From the NCBI GenBank assembly GCA_025360665.1, contig JANYBU010000359.1, forward strand, positions 1 to 38,263: a stretch of 38,263 bases of DNA, given 5' to 3'. Made by a program: the position numbers and the translations under genes. Below, in pieces: positions 26,074-35,799 of this stretch. The DNA is from Nitrospira sp. GTDB taxonomy: Bacteria; Nitrospirota; Nitrospiria; Nitrospirales; Nitrospiraceae. Within the stretch, counting starts at the first letter, position 1. Every line of letters starts with the position of its first letter. Below the pieces are notes generated by a model. That model saw only the letters and a program-made list of their open reading frames with translations, was not told the origin of the DNA and did not search any database.

Positions 26074-27801
26074 ATGTATCGTCGCGTCATGGCTTTCGAC
26101 TTCGACGGCACGCTCGCCGTCAACGGGAATGTGCCTGCCGAGGTTGAAACAGCGTTGGAACAATGCCGCGACAGCGGCTATGTGCTGTTTCTGGTCACAG
26201 GGCGTCGGTACGAGACCGTGACCTTGGGCAGCCTCGGAGATCTCTTTGCCGGCATCGTCTGGGAAAACGGCGCGGTCCTGACCCATACTGCGAGTGGGGA
26301 GACCTATCTCCCGTTCGGCCAACTCGATGCACGATTGCTCAAGGCCATCGAAGAAGCGGGCATTCCGTTCGAGCGGGGGCTCGCCATCGCCGCTACCTGG
26401 ACACCCCATGATCAAGCCCTGTGGCAAATCCTCCGCTCACACGGTGGTAGTACCTCGATCGAATACAACAAAAGCGCGGTCATGGTGCTGCCACCCGGTG
26501 CGACGAAAGGGACCGGCCTGGAACGGCTTCTCGCCTTGTGCGGTCTGTCGCCCAGAAACCTCGCGGCGTTCGGTGATGCCGAAAACGACCTCTCGATGCT
26601 GACCTTGGCCGAAGTCTCGGTCGCGGTGGCTGACGCCGTCCCCGCCGTCATCGAAACAGCCGATGTCCTCGCCACAGCCCCTGGCCCTCAAGGAGTCCTT
26701 GAAATTCTCAGGCAGTATCCGCTCAGCGCAAAATTCCTCGATATCCCGCTCAAACGCGAGCGACCAATTTTGCTTGGGCAGACTGAATCCGGCGCGGCCA
26801 TCAACATCCCCGCTGCGCAGCTAGCCGGACGCAATCTGGGGGTCTTCGGCAATTCCGCCACCGGCAAGTCGTGGATGGTCGGCTTGATCGCGGAAGGGCT
26901 CCATCACGAAGAGTATCAGGTCCTCCTGATCGATCCCGAAGGAGACTTTCGCGGGCTCCGAGTTTTGCCGCGATTCGTATCGGTCAGCGGTGACCGGGCA
27001 ACCCTCCCCCCTCCGTCCGCCGTGGTATCGCTCCTCGATGAGGGAGGCGTGTCGTTGGTCCTCGATCTGAGTCAGTATCCCATCAGCTTGCGGAGTCACT
27101 ATCTTGCCGAACTGATTCGTACCTTACGCCCCGTGCGCGAACGCAAGTTCCGCCCCCATTGGATCGTGCTGGATGAAGCGCAGGAATTCTTGTTTGAGGG
27201 AAGCGAGATCACGGCGCTGCTCCGTCCCTTGCTGGAAACCGGCGGTTGGGCCTTCGTCTCCTATCGACCGGACCGCCTCAGCGAGTCGGTGCTCACCTCA
27301 CTCCACCACCTGCTTTTGACCCGCCTCACGGACCGCCAGATCGGGGACTGTCTTCGGACCCACTGTGCCGTCTGCAGTTTAATAGGTGCGAGCCTCGATC
27401 AGATCCCAATGGGCAGTGCACTTCTCTGCGGAGGCGAAATCGTCCGCATGCGCCCGGCCATCAGACGCGTGCCCCACGTCCGCCACCTCTACAAATATCT
27501 CGACGTACCTCTGCCGCCGGGGAAACGGTTCTCCTTCCGAACCGAGAAAGGCCATCTGGGGATAGAAGCAGCCAGTTTATACGAACTGTCCCGCCTGATT
27601 CCGACCCTCCCGCTGGAGAGCCTCGAATACCACGATCGGCGAGAGGATTTTGTGAAATGGGCCGACTGGACGCTCGGCGACGGAGGGCTCGCCGCGCGTC
27701 TCCGAAAAGTGGAGAATCGCCACTATCAGGGAGATGAACTCCGGGAGGCGCTCAATCAGGTTGTGTCAACCCACTATGAAGAGCTCCGACAACTAAAATA
27801 G
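26074..27801 (+). CDS. fusion of HAD-IIB-type phosphatase and HerA/DUF87-like P-loop ATPase
   Basis: N-term MAFDFDGTLAVNG...LVTGR...GDAENDLSML (HAD motifs); C-term GRNLGVFGNSATGKSWMVGLIAEGL (Walker A), LLIDPEGDF, HWIVLDEAQEFLF (Walker B). Confidence 0.88.
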   Translation: MYRRVMAFDFDGTLAVNGNVPAEVETALEQCRDSGYVLFLVTGRRYETVTLGSLGDLFAGIVWENGAVLTHTASGETYLPFGQLDARLLKAIEEAGIPFERGLAIAATWTPHDQALWQILRSHGGSTSIEYNKSAVMVLPPGATKGTGLERLLALCGLSPRNLAAFGDAENDLSMLTLAEVSVAVADAVPAVIETADVLATAPGPQGVLEILRQYPLSAKFLDIPLKRERPILLGQTESGAAINIPAAQLAGRNLGVFGNSATGKSWMVGLIAEGLHHEEYQVLLIDPEGDFRGLRVLPRFVSVSGDRATLPPPSAVVSLLDEGGVSLVLDLSQYPISLRSHYLAELIRTLRPVRERKFRPHWIVLDEAQEFLFEGSEITALLRPLLETGGWAFVSYRPDRLSESVLTSLHHLLLTRLTDRQIGDCLRTHCAVCSLIGASLDQIPMGSALLCGGEIVRMRPAIRRVPHVRHLYKYLDVPLPPGKRFSFRTEKGHLGIEAASLYELSRLIPTLPLESLEYHDRREDFVKWADWTLGDGGLAARLRKVENRHYQGDELREALNQVVSTHYEELRQLK

Positions 27802-28103
27802 AGCCCGGTGGAGCGGCTGGGATTCGAAACATGGCGTCGTTGCCCAGATAGCGGCCAGTTACAGAGAGCGGCCCTCGGCAGTGACCCTAGCGGGAAACTG
27901 TCGCCTATTGCAACAGTCGTATTTTCCAAGTTGAGGCACCTTGGTCAATCAGCCAGCCAGCCAGCCTCCTCTGTTCTGTCTTACCAACGTCAACCCCCTA
28001 TGCAATCAAGGCTCACTTAAATCAGCTTGGCCATGGCCTCCCGGCACGGCGCTTGCTGTTCACCTAACTATCCATTCGAGTGACGACGCAACGAGACACC
28101 CAA

Positions 28104-28459
28104 TGTTTTATAAAGACGTTACCCAGCCAGTCCTCCAAGCGAGTCCCTCTTTGCGCCCAGAGGCCTACACGGCGCCGCTCCTTCTTCCTGTTTGCTGTGT
28201 CTGCGGGCTGATTCGTGACGAAACGGGATCACTACCCAGCCGCATGTCCTGGGTCACGCCGGGATCGTATCGAAGAACACACAACGTGCGTTCAACCAAT
28301 CTTCTCCTCACGCATACCTATTGTCCCGATTGTCTCCTCCAGGCCCAGATCAGAATGAGAGAATTCTTCAGAGAACAAAAGGAGCAAATCATTGAGAGCC
28401 TGCGGAAAAGCGCCCCCGCTGAAAAAGGCAAGGAAAGAACCGCGACGCCAAAACTGTGA
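28104..28459 (+). CDS. hypothetical CxxC...CxxC protein
   Basis: LLLPVCCVCGLIRDETG...THTYCPDCLLQAQIRMREFFREQKEQ; zinc-ribbon-like. Confidence 0.55.
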
Positions 28460-28562
28460 GGCCCCGCCACAGAAGGTGTCGGAAGATCATCGAAGCCTGC
28501 ACACAGTTCAGTGTTCACTCTGTCAGCAACCGCGCGCACGCGCCTTACAAAGGAGGAGTCCC

Positions 28563-28763
28563 ATGTCCGTAGCGAAGGTCATCGAGATCAGTTCCGAATC
28601 GCCGAAGAGTTTCGAAGATGCCATTCAGGACGGAATCACCCGGGCATCCAAGACCATACACAACATCAAATCGGCTTGGGTGAAGGAGCAACACGTGGTG
28701 ATCGACAACGGCAAGGTCGCCTTGTATCGCGTGGATTTGAAAGTAACATTCGTGCTGGATTGA
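28563..28763 (+). CDS. dodecin
   Basis: VAKVIEISSESPKSFEDAIQDGITRASKTIHNIKSAWVKEQHVVIDNGKVALYRVDLKVTFVLD; AAGGAGG ribosome-binding site. Confidence 0.95.
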   Translation: MSVAKVIEISSESPKSFEDAIQDGITRASKTIHNIKSAWVKEQHVVIDNGKVALYRVDLKVTFVLD

Positions 28764-28791
28764 CGCGTCATGGAGGGAGTAGGGTCCTAAC

Positions 28792-28953
28792 CCGTATGAT
28801 TCATGAACGCTTCTGCTGCAATCGCCGATGCCTGACTCAAGCGAGACGGGCGAGACTGGCGGGAAAAGCGCGACAGGCAGGGACAGGGCTCCGTGCGCCG
28901 GTCTCGTGACGCGGCTTAGCGATTTCGCGACGAACCGTCATGAATAATGCGGG
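28792..28953. repeat. MITE-like repeat family 1, copy C
   Basis: cccgtatgattcatgaacgcttctgctgcaatcgccgat...gatttcgcgacgaaccgtcatgaataatgcggg. Confidence 0.82.
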
Positions 28954-28961
28954 CTAACAGG

Positions 28962-29036
28962 CTGCGGGAAAACCATTTCGGCACAGCAGAACATCGATGG
29001 CCTGCACATCTAGGACAAGAGGAGAGCACCCCAGGA
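28962..29036. repeat. interspersed repeat family 3, copy A
   Basis: ggctgcgggaaaaccatttcggcacagcagaacatcgatggcctgcacatctaggacaagaggagagcacccc resembles 36949-37025. Confidence 0.6.
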
Positions 29037-29842
29037 GGATAGCCGCGCGAGACTGGCGGGACGGGCGAGGGTTCGATATCCGAAGTTCGAGATTTTCGGA
29101 ACTTCGAACCCCGAACTTCGAACTTCGGATCGCGCCTGTCTCGCGCTTCCCGCGCCACAGTCTCTGGCGCCGGCATTGGATCGCCAGGAGCGCGGCCTTC
29201 GCCCTTCTCCTGTTTCTTGTCACCCCTACTTGCTCCATTGCGTTCGGCTCATCGGGCCAGCTCTCGGAGCCCCCCACTGAGGCGGTCCGCTCGACACTCA
29301 CCGAAGTCTTCCGCATCCTCGAAGACGAGAAACTGAAGGATCCGGCCAAGCTCATCCCGCGCCGACATATGCTGGAAGCGGTCATCGCTTCCCACTTCGA
29401 CTACACGGAGATGTCGAAGCGTGCACTCGCGGCCCACTGGGCTCCCCTCACGGCCGGCGAGCGGGCCGAATTCGTCGAACTCTTCAAGAGTTTTCTCTCC
29501 GACCGCTATGCCGAAAAAATCGAAGGGTATTCAGGACAACAAGTATTCTATCTCTCTGAACGGATCGAGGGGAATTATGCGGAAGTGCGGACCGAGCTGC
29601 GGTCGAGCAAAGTCGAAATCCCGATGGATTACCGGCTGCACATCAAAGACGGGACGTGGCATGCCTACGACCTCATCGTGGACGGAGTCAGCCTGGTGAA
29701 GAATTACCGCAGTCAGTTCGAGAAGATCATCCGCACGTCGTCCTACCAGGAGTTAGTCCGCAGGCTGCGCGAGCGCACCGTCGGCGAGGACAAGAAAAAG
29801 AAGGCCGCGCTCACGACAGTGCCGCACAGCCTCGCCGCCTGA
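28997..29842 (+). CDS. MlaC/Ttg2D family ABC transporter auxiliary protein (N-terminus uncertain)
   Basis: HMLEAVIASHFDYTEMSKRALAAHWAPLTAGERAEFVELFKSFLSDRYAEKIEGYSGQ...YRLHIKDGTWHAYDLIVDGVSLVKNYRSQFEKII. Confidence 0.88.
   Translation: MACTSRTRGEHPRRIAARDWRDGRGFDIRSSRFSELRTPNFELRIAPVSRFPRHSLWRRHWIARSAAFALLLFLVTPTCSIAFGSSGQLSEPPTEAVRSTLTEVFRILEDEKLKDPAKLIPRRHMLEAVIASHFDYTEMSKRALAAHWAPLTAGERAEFVELFKSFLSDRYAEKIEGYSGQQVFYLSERIEGNYAEVRTELRSSKVEIPMDYRLHIKDGTWHAYDLIVDGVSLVKNYRSQFEKIIRTSSYQELVRRLRERTVGEDKKKKAALTTVPHSLAA
29070..29132. repeat. GAAGTTCGA-rich palindromic repeat
   Basis: gttcgatatccgaagttcgagattttcggaacttcgaaccccgaacttcgaacttcggatc. Confidence 0.75.
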
Positions 29843-29861
29843 GAGCCTCCGCCTCACGTAC

Positions 29862-30113
29862 TCAGATATGCGGGGTGCCCGACCCGGGGAACGGCCTGAT
29901 CCCCGCGCGTCCAGCTAGCTCATGGAGCTTTTCGTGGACTGACTCGTTGTTATAGGACTGGACTTCAGAGAGCGCCAGGCAATAGTCCGTCAGCGCCTCC
30001 AGCCAGTCCTTCTGATTCTCGCAGGTCACGGGACCTTGTCGTGCTTCGTCGATCCTGAACGATGCCTCCTTGAGCTTGGCCGCTGCTTCAGCGAGATGTT
30101 TCGGCACTGACAT
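29862..30113 (-). CDS. hypothetical small protein
   Basis: 83-aa ORF MSVPKHLAEAAAKLKEASFRIDEARQGPVTCENQKDWLEALTDYCLALSEVQSYNNESVHEKLHELA. Confidence 0.6.
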   Translation of the reverse strand: MSVPKHLAEAAAKLKEASFRIDEARQGPVTCENQKDWLEALTDYCLALSEVQSYNNESVHEKLHELAGRAGIRPFPGSGTPHI

Positions 30114-30137
30114 AGATGGCTCCTTTCTTGATGACGA

Positions 30138-30659
30138 TTACGGCACCTTCACAAAGGGGAAACGCTCCCGCATCGTTCGGGTGGTCAATCCCACTCCACA
30201 TTCATCCCCGATCAGTTCCACTGCAACAATCGCATCCGGATCCTTGAAGTCAATGAGCGGCGCGGCGCCCTGCTCCCGTAAGTGTGCGAGCAGCGTGCGA
30301 CCCAGTTCCTGCTCCAATGGCTGGCTGTGGATGTCACCCGCATGGCCTCGCCGTTCGATCCGCACGTAGAACGAGCCGCTGTCGATCCGGTCTGCATAGG
30401 CCAGGACGGCTCGCTCAAGTTGGGTCGGCAGGTACTCGACCTGGAAGGTGAACGTGCGATCAATCGGGATCAGCCTTGCCAAGGGACGGAGAAACCCGGG
30501 CCTCTCCTCTTCGCTACGGAGTAACTGCTCGCAGAAGGCTTCATGATCCTCCACGCGCCCGACCAACAGCCCGAGAAACGGCGTCCACCGGAAGTCGCCC
30601 AGCCGCTTCACGCACCTGGCCAAGTGTCGTTGTTCATGATCCTTGGCGGTGACCACCAC
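30138..30659 (-). CDS. THUMP-domain-like protein
   Basis: RTFTFQVEYLPTQLERAVLAYADRIDSGSFYVRIERRGHAGDIHSQPLEQELGRTLLAHL...DFKDPDAIVAVELIGDECGVGLTTRTMRERFPF. Confidence 0.7.
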   Translation of the reverse strand: MVVTAKDHEQRHLARCVKRLGDFRWTPFLGLLVGRVEDHEAFCEQLLRSEEERPGFLRPLARLIPIDRTFTFQVEYLPTQLERAVLAYADRIDSGSFYVRIERRGHAGDIHSQPLEQELGRTLLAHLREQGAAPLIDFKDPDAIVAVELIGDECGVGLTTRTMRERFPFVKVP

Positions 30660-30665
30660 ATTCCA

Positions 30666-30695
30666 GGAAGGGAGGGTCTGTGGCTCCTCCCTTCC
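30666..30695 (-). promoter_or_regulatory. perfect hairpin immediately upstream of the THUMP-like gene
   Basis: ggaagggagg-gtctgtggct-cctcccttcc, 10-bp stem. Confidence 0.5.
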
Positions 30696-30778
30696 TATAG
30701 TTGAGACCGCTGGTTATCTCATCGTCATGGACTCTCCCAGGCGACAGGGAACAGTTGCGTCTCTTCGTGATACGCACG

Positions 30779-31318
30779 TCACCCACAGTGATACGTATCC
30801 AACGTTCCGGCTGCGACGGCTGCCGCCAGGTCCTCGATCGTCCTATTGGACAAGACCGAGGTGTCATATTCCTGCACCACATCGTGACCGGGACGAGCAT
30901 CCTCGTCTCGCTGTTTGATCAGCAGCCACTGTCGGAGCCGGTCTTTCATGCGCAGGAGCGTAAAACCGCCCCGCAACCGTTGTCCGTGCAGATGCACGTC
31001 CAATTTGCCCGCATGGAGCATCATCGCCAGCGATGCGGGGCCCTGGTTCACGCCAAGCGGTTCGAACCAGCCTGTATCCCACAGCAGCACCGGGCCTGCT
31101 CCATAATGGCCTTCTTCGATCACCCCCTCGAACTCCGCATACCCGAGATCGTGATCCTCCACTTCCACGGCAAGCCGTTTGACCGATGGGTCCAACGAGG
31201 GGCCTTTGGGGATGGCCCATGACTTGAGCAGGCCGCCGATTTCCAGACGGAAATCGTAATGAAGGTGAGAGGCCTGATGCTTTTGGACCGTGAAGATCGG
31301 CCGCTTGGATCTCGGCAT
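30779..31318 (-). CDS. stand-alone LigD-type 3'-phosphoesterase domain protein
   Basis: FTVQKHQASHLHYDFRLEIGGLLKSWAIPKGPSLDPSVKRLAVEVEDHDLGYAEFEGVIEEGHYGAGPVLLWDTG. Confidence 0.93.
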   Translation of the reverse strand: MPRSKRPIFTVQKHQASHLHYDFRLEIGGLLKSWAIPKGPSLDPSVKRLAVEVEDHDLGYAEFEGVIEEGHYGAGPVLLWDTGWFEPLGVNQGPASLAMMLHAGKLDVHLHGQRLRGGFTLLRMKDRLRQWLLIKQRDEDARPGHDVVQEYDTSVLSNRTIEDLAAAVAAGTLDTYHCG

Positions 31319-31331
31319 ACTCTCCTGTGCC

Positions 31332-31826
31332 TCAGAACTTGTACCCGAACCGGCGTAACAGCGCTTTCCGTTCCACGATATCTGCTTCCGCCTCAATCCC
31401 CTTCGGAGGAAATCCATCGACCACGCCGAGAATCCCCCTCCCTTGCTCGGTCTCAGCCAGTATCACCTCCACCGGATTGGCCGTCGCACAGTAGATCAGG
31501 CAGACTTCCGGAACCTGCCGGATGGCAGGCAGCACGTTCACGGGATAACAATTCTTCAAGAGCACCAGAAAACTATGGCCCGCCCCGATGTTTTTCGCAT
31601 GGGTCCGCGCCAGCTCGATCAGGTCCTGATCGGTCCCGCTCCATCGCACCAAGCAGGGCTCCGAGGCCTCACAGAACGCCAATCCAAAGGCGATGCCCGG
31701 CACAGCCGTAACCAGGACCTCGTGGAGATCCTCGACCGTCTTGATGAAATGAGCCTGACCAAGAATAACTTGGACCGCCGGAGGACTCGGAATATGAACC
31801 TTCACAGAGATCAGACGGATGGACAT
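31332..31826 (-). CDS. adenosine-specific kinase (PF04008)
   Basis: VILGQAHFIKTVEDLHEVLVTAVPGIAFGLAFCEASEPCLVRWSGTD...AKNIGAGHSFLVLLKNCYPVNVLPAIRQVPEVCLIYCATANPVEVI. Confidence 0.9.
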   Translation of the reverse strand: MSIRLISVKVHIPSPPAVQVILGQAHFIKTVEDLHEVLVTAVPGIAFGLAFCEASEPCLVRWSGTDQDLIELARTHAKNIGAGHSFLVLLKNCYPVNVLPAIRQVPEVCLIYCATANPVEVILAETEQGRGILGVVDGFPPKGIEAEADIVERKALLRRFGYKF

Positions 31827-32706
31827 CGACTCCCTCTCATGTGTGAATCGATAGAAGCATCAGCCATGCCATCGACGGAATCAGAAGACGATCGCTCGCC
31901 GTCCCACAGCAACGTCAGGACTTCTCACGATTCTGTGATGATCTGATCGAGAACGTGCGGACCTTGATGACTCCTGAGGTGATCCGCCCCTGCCCTATTA
32001 CGCCACAGTGATTCAGTGACCTGGCCTGACGGAATATTTCCAGCGATTGACCTCTCGCGAAAGACGGTTATCTTATAAGTGAGCGGAGGCCTCGGTGAGA
32101 GGAACATTCAAGGGAATCGAGGTCAAGCGCAGGGGTGGTGTGCAGGCCCGCTGAAGGGTGGGAAGCCTAAAACTCCTCCAAGACCTCCACACTAGACACA
32201 AAGCTCTCTGAACCCGCCTCCGCCCCGTTTTTTTATCTTCACCTTCCTCGCGAACTCCCCCATTGATGAACTTCCTACTCATGGGGTGTTGTTTTTATGA
32301 GACCTATTGGTCGTCGTTCTCTGTTTGGGGAAGGGCGGGGGGGGGATTGAGACGTACGGGTGGGAAGGAACAAGAAAAAAAACGGCCCGCCCTTATGTGG
32401 AACACCGAGACTACCATCCGAACCGGGTGACGTTCAGCAATCCTCCAGTCGCCCTCGCTGATTGCTCCGCGCCTCAATCTCCGCTTAGGCTCGCATTTAC
32501 GGCCGTGCCTAGTGGCACCGACATCGATAGCGCGTCCCTTGAACCATCACCCCGCCACTGAAGCAGAAGCGGTGCCCTTTGCACGCTGGCTGCACAAGGG
32601 CGAGTCACATTCGAACCAGGCTGCTGACCTCTCTGAGCATTCCACCTCTCTCACTTATTCAATAACCATTCTCTCCTCGAAATCAACGAGCCAATGACGG
32701 CCAGGC

Positions 32707-32898
32707 ACTGTAGACAATCGCCTCACAACCCTGACGAAGATGGCGGCCCAGACAATGGCGAAGAAGCGGATAGGCTCACTCCTCGTGATTGAAGCCGACG
32801 AAATGGTCGGGATCGTGACCGAGACCGGCCATCGTGCGGGAGTGTTCTCCTCTTGTGCCACACGTACGGACCCTCGAAGTTCCCACGTACCAACATAG
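32707..32898 (+). pseudogene. CBS-domain gene relic
   Basis: KMAAQTMAKKRIGSLLVIEADEMVGIVTETGH closely matches AAQTMAEKQIGSLLVLEAGEMVGIVTETDV in the intact gene at 37306. Confidence 0.8.
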
Positions 32899-32913
32899 TT
32901 TTTCCGCAGCCTA

Positions 32914-33968
32914 TTAGGCATATAGCCCCTTTCTTTGGAACCCGACGCCGGTCATCGACAGGGTATGGTCGTTGAGCGTCGCCCTTACCCCGAGAAACTT
33001 CTCTGCCAGCCACAGGTTCGTCAGAAGATGGTCGTTCACGGCCGTAACACGGAATTGGCTTTCTCCTTCCGCGAGTGCGACAAAGGGAATGATCTGGTCC
33101 GCGGCGAACCGGTCCACAGTGGCCCCAGTTTTCATGTCTTCAAGGAGCTGTTTGGCCACGTGCTTCCCTATGAATTCAGCTGTCCGCCTCAAGGCGCCGG
33201 CTTGATCCGCCCCCAAACGCACTCCCTCACCGAGATCGGCAAACAACGCCAAGACTGCGCCGGGCTGCAGGGACTCCCGGTCGTATTGCACGTCGATGTC
33301 GGCCCGATGCCCCGCTCTTCCAAGACCTCCTGGGCAGCATCGGCCATCCGTTCGCTCACGTGCCGTTTCTCCAAATGAGACGAGAGCGCGATGCCCCACA
33401 GACGCGTCACCATTCCTGGTTCCTCAATCCTCAGATGGCGAAGCGGCTTCCGAACCGGTTGCACCGCCAGATGCACAATGCCTTCCCCTCTCGGAACATA
33501 CCCCGGCCGCTCCATCACCAACTCGACCTCCAGCCCCATGCGGTGCAGAAGGGGCAGCATGACGTGCTGAAGATGAAAGACCGATGGAGCGCAATCCTGA
33601 AATAGCCCACCTCGTAATTCCACATTCACGGACGACGAAGCGAAGGCCAGGACCGGGAGAATACCGAGCCCCAACATGGTCGTCGATCCGGCAGTGCCGA
33701 TGTCCCACAGGTAACGTCTGCCGATCCTAAGCGTTCCTGGCCGAAAGATGATCTCTTGTGACCCCGGAGACAGTCCTTCGGCTGTTCCGTTCACGAGCTC
33801 TCCGATGGCCTGCACCACGCGAATGTGCTGGTGCCTCAGGCCCGGCTTGGGCCGTCGAGTCCTGGCATTGACGATATGGACGGGCTGCCCGGTGAGGGCG
33901 GAGAAGGCGACCGCCTGGCGCACGATCGTGCCACTGCCGGAATACTGCGATCCATCGATCTCGATCAT
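32914..33968 (-). pseudogene. rtcA: RNA 3'-terminal phosphate cyclase RtcA, split by an apparent 1-nt frameshift
   Basis: MIEIDGSQYSGSGTIVRQAVAFSALTG...EVLEERGI in one frame then RADIDVQYDRESLQPGAVLALFADLGEGVRLGADQAGALRRTAEFIGKHVAKQLL in another; break near 33301-33310. Confidence 0.88.
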
Positions 33969-34074
33969 GCGTGGCTTTCACGGGATAAGGGGATACAGGG
34001 ATAGCGAGGTACAGTTGCGAGGCGCCCTTTACCCCGTTACCCCCTCGATCACGCTATCCTGTTAACTGCCCCCT

Positions 34075-35799
34075 CTACATCGTGCGCTTCAACAGCGAAC
34101 GCAACGATTGCAGGGATCTGGCGTTCAGGACGTCGCTCTTTTCCAGCCAACCCCTGCGAGCTTGCCCAACACCGTAACGAAGATTCTCGAAGTCCAGGAC
34201 GCTGTGGGCGTCGGAGTTGATGCTCACCAGGACTCCCTCGTCTTTCGCCATTTGGCAGTCCGTGTCAGTCAGATCGAGGCGGACCGGATGCGCGTTCACT
34301 TCCAACACACAGCCACGTTCACGCGCATGACGGATCAGACGCGGCATATCCACCTCATAGGGTTCTCGTTCATCGATGAGCCGGCCGCTGGGGTGGGCCA
34401 GGATTGTGAAATGCGGGCGGTCCATGGCGCGCAAGATCCGCTCGGTCTGTTTCTCCCTCGACAGTCTGAAGTGACTATGAACAGCCCCCACCACAAGATC
34501 CAGCCTGCCGAGGTCTTCATCGGGAAGATCCAGGCTGCCGTCTTCCAGAATGTCCACCTCAATCCCCTTCAGTATCGTCAAACCTGGTGAGGCCTCGTTC
34601 AAACGATCGATCTCGTCGAGTTGTTCGAGCAGCCGCTTCGGATCAAGACCATGGGCCATCGCCAGACGGCGGGAGTGGTCGGTGATCGCCAGGTATTCGA
34701 ACCCGCGCTTGCGCGCCGCCTCCACCATCTCCTTGAGACTGTTCCGGCCATCCGTCGCTTTTGTGTGGGCATGCAGGTCGCCTTTCAGATCGGCGAGCTC
34801 GACGAGCTTCGGCAGACGGCCTGCCCTCGCCGCTTCGAACTCGCCGCGATTCTCCCGCAGTTCCGGAGGAATCCAGGGAAGCCCCACCACCGCGTAGACC
34901 GATTCCTCGGTGGCTCCTGCCACAGACTGATCGCCTTTGAACAGGCCATACTCATTCAGCTTGAGCCCTAGCTGCTGCGCCAATTGGCGAAGCACCACGT
35001 TGTGTTCCTTGCTCCCCGTAAAATATTGGAGGGCGGCACCGTAGCTCGCTTTCGGGACAACCCGCAGATCGACTTGCAGCTGGCAGGCCAGACGGATGCT
35101 CGCCTTGGTCGTGCCGTGAGCCAAGACTTCTTCCACTTCCGGATAGGACGCAAAACGATCGATCACCGGACTGCCGGAACGAGCCGTGACCAGGAGGTCG
35201 AGGTCTCCGATCGTCTCCTTGGCTCGTCGATAGCTCCCCGCCGCGACAATCTGTTCCACCCCCGGTGAGGCCTTCAGATAGGCGATGAAGGCCTCTGCAT
35301 ATTGAGTGGCGATCGCCAGTTTGAAACGCTTCGCTTCGCTCGTCCTGGTTTTTAACTGGTCGAGGATATGCTGCTCGGTCTTGGCTCCAAACCCTTGCAG
35401 GGTCCTGACGCGCCCCTCCTGCGCTACCTTCCGCAATTCGTCCAGCGTGCGGATGCCGAGCTTGTGATACAGCGCCTGCACTCGTTTCGGCCCAAGACCT
35501 GGAATTTTGAGCAGGTTCGTAAGCGTTGCCGGAACATTTTTGCGATGCTCTTCAAGCATGGCGGCTGTGCCGGTCTCGACGATCTCTTTGATCTTCGACG
35601 CCAAGTCCTCGCCGATGCCGGGCAGTTCCGTGACGTCCTCCCCCTGCGCAATCATAGCGGCAACGTCCTGGTTGAGATCCCGCAATGTCCGTGCGGCGTT
35701 GCGATAGGCGCGCACGCGGAACGGATTGGCGCTTTCAATCTCCAGCAGGTCCGCAATTTCATCGAAGACTGCTGCGATATCAGCATTGTGCACCGGCAT
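34075..35799 (-). CDS. polX: DNA polymerase/3'-5' exonuclease PolX
   Basis: [38 protein letters not shown]...[18 protein letters not shown]...[36 protein letters not shown]. Confidence 0.97.
   Translation of the reverse strand: MPVHNADIAAVFDEIADLLEIESANPFRVRAYRNAARTLRDLNQDVAAMIAQGEDVTELPGIGEDLASKIKEIVETGTAAMLEEHRKNVPATLTNLLKIPGLGPKRVQALYHKLGIRTLDELRKVAQEGRVRTLQGFGAKTEQHILDQLKTRTSEAKRFKLAIATQYAEAFIAYLKASPGVEQIVAAGSYRRAKETIGDLDLLVTARSGSPVIDRFASYPEVEEVLAHGTTKASIRLACQLQVDLRVVPKASYGAALQYFTGSKEHNVVLRQLAQQLGLKLNEYGLFKGDQSVAGATEESVYAVVGLPWIPPELRENRGEFEAARAGRLPKLVELADLKGDLHAHTKATDGRNSLKEMVEAARKRGFEYLAITDHSRRLAMAHGLDPKRLLEQLDEIDRLNEASPGLTILKGIEVDILEDGSLDLPDEDLGRLDLVVGAVHSHFRLSREKQTERILRAMDRPHFTILAHPSGRLIDEREPYEVDMPRLIRHARERGCVLEVNAHPVRLDLTDTDCQMAKDEGVLVSINSDAHSVLDFENLRYGVGQARRGWLEKSDVLNARSLQSLRSLLKRTM

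Noticed and set aside
27946-27966. agccagccagccagcc short repeat
   Set aside because: Too short and simple to support a specific claim.
31940-32700. Possible small RNA or gene in the intergenic region
   Set aside because: No supportable ORF, tRNA-like fold or conserved motif visible by eye.
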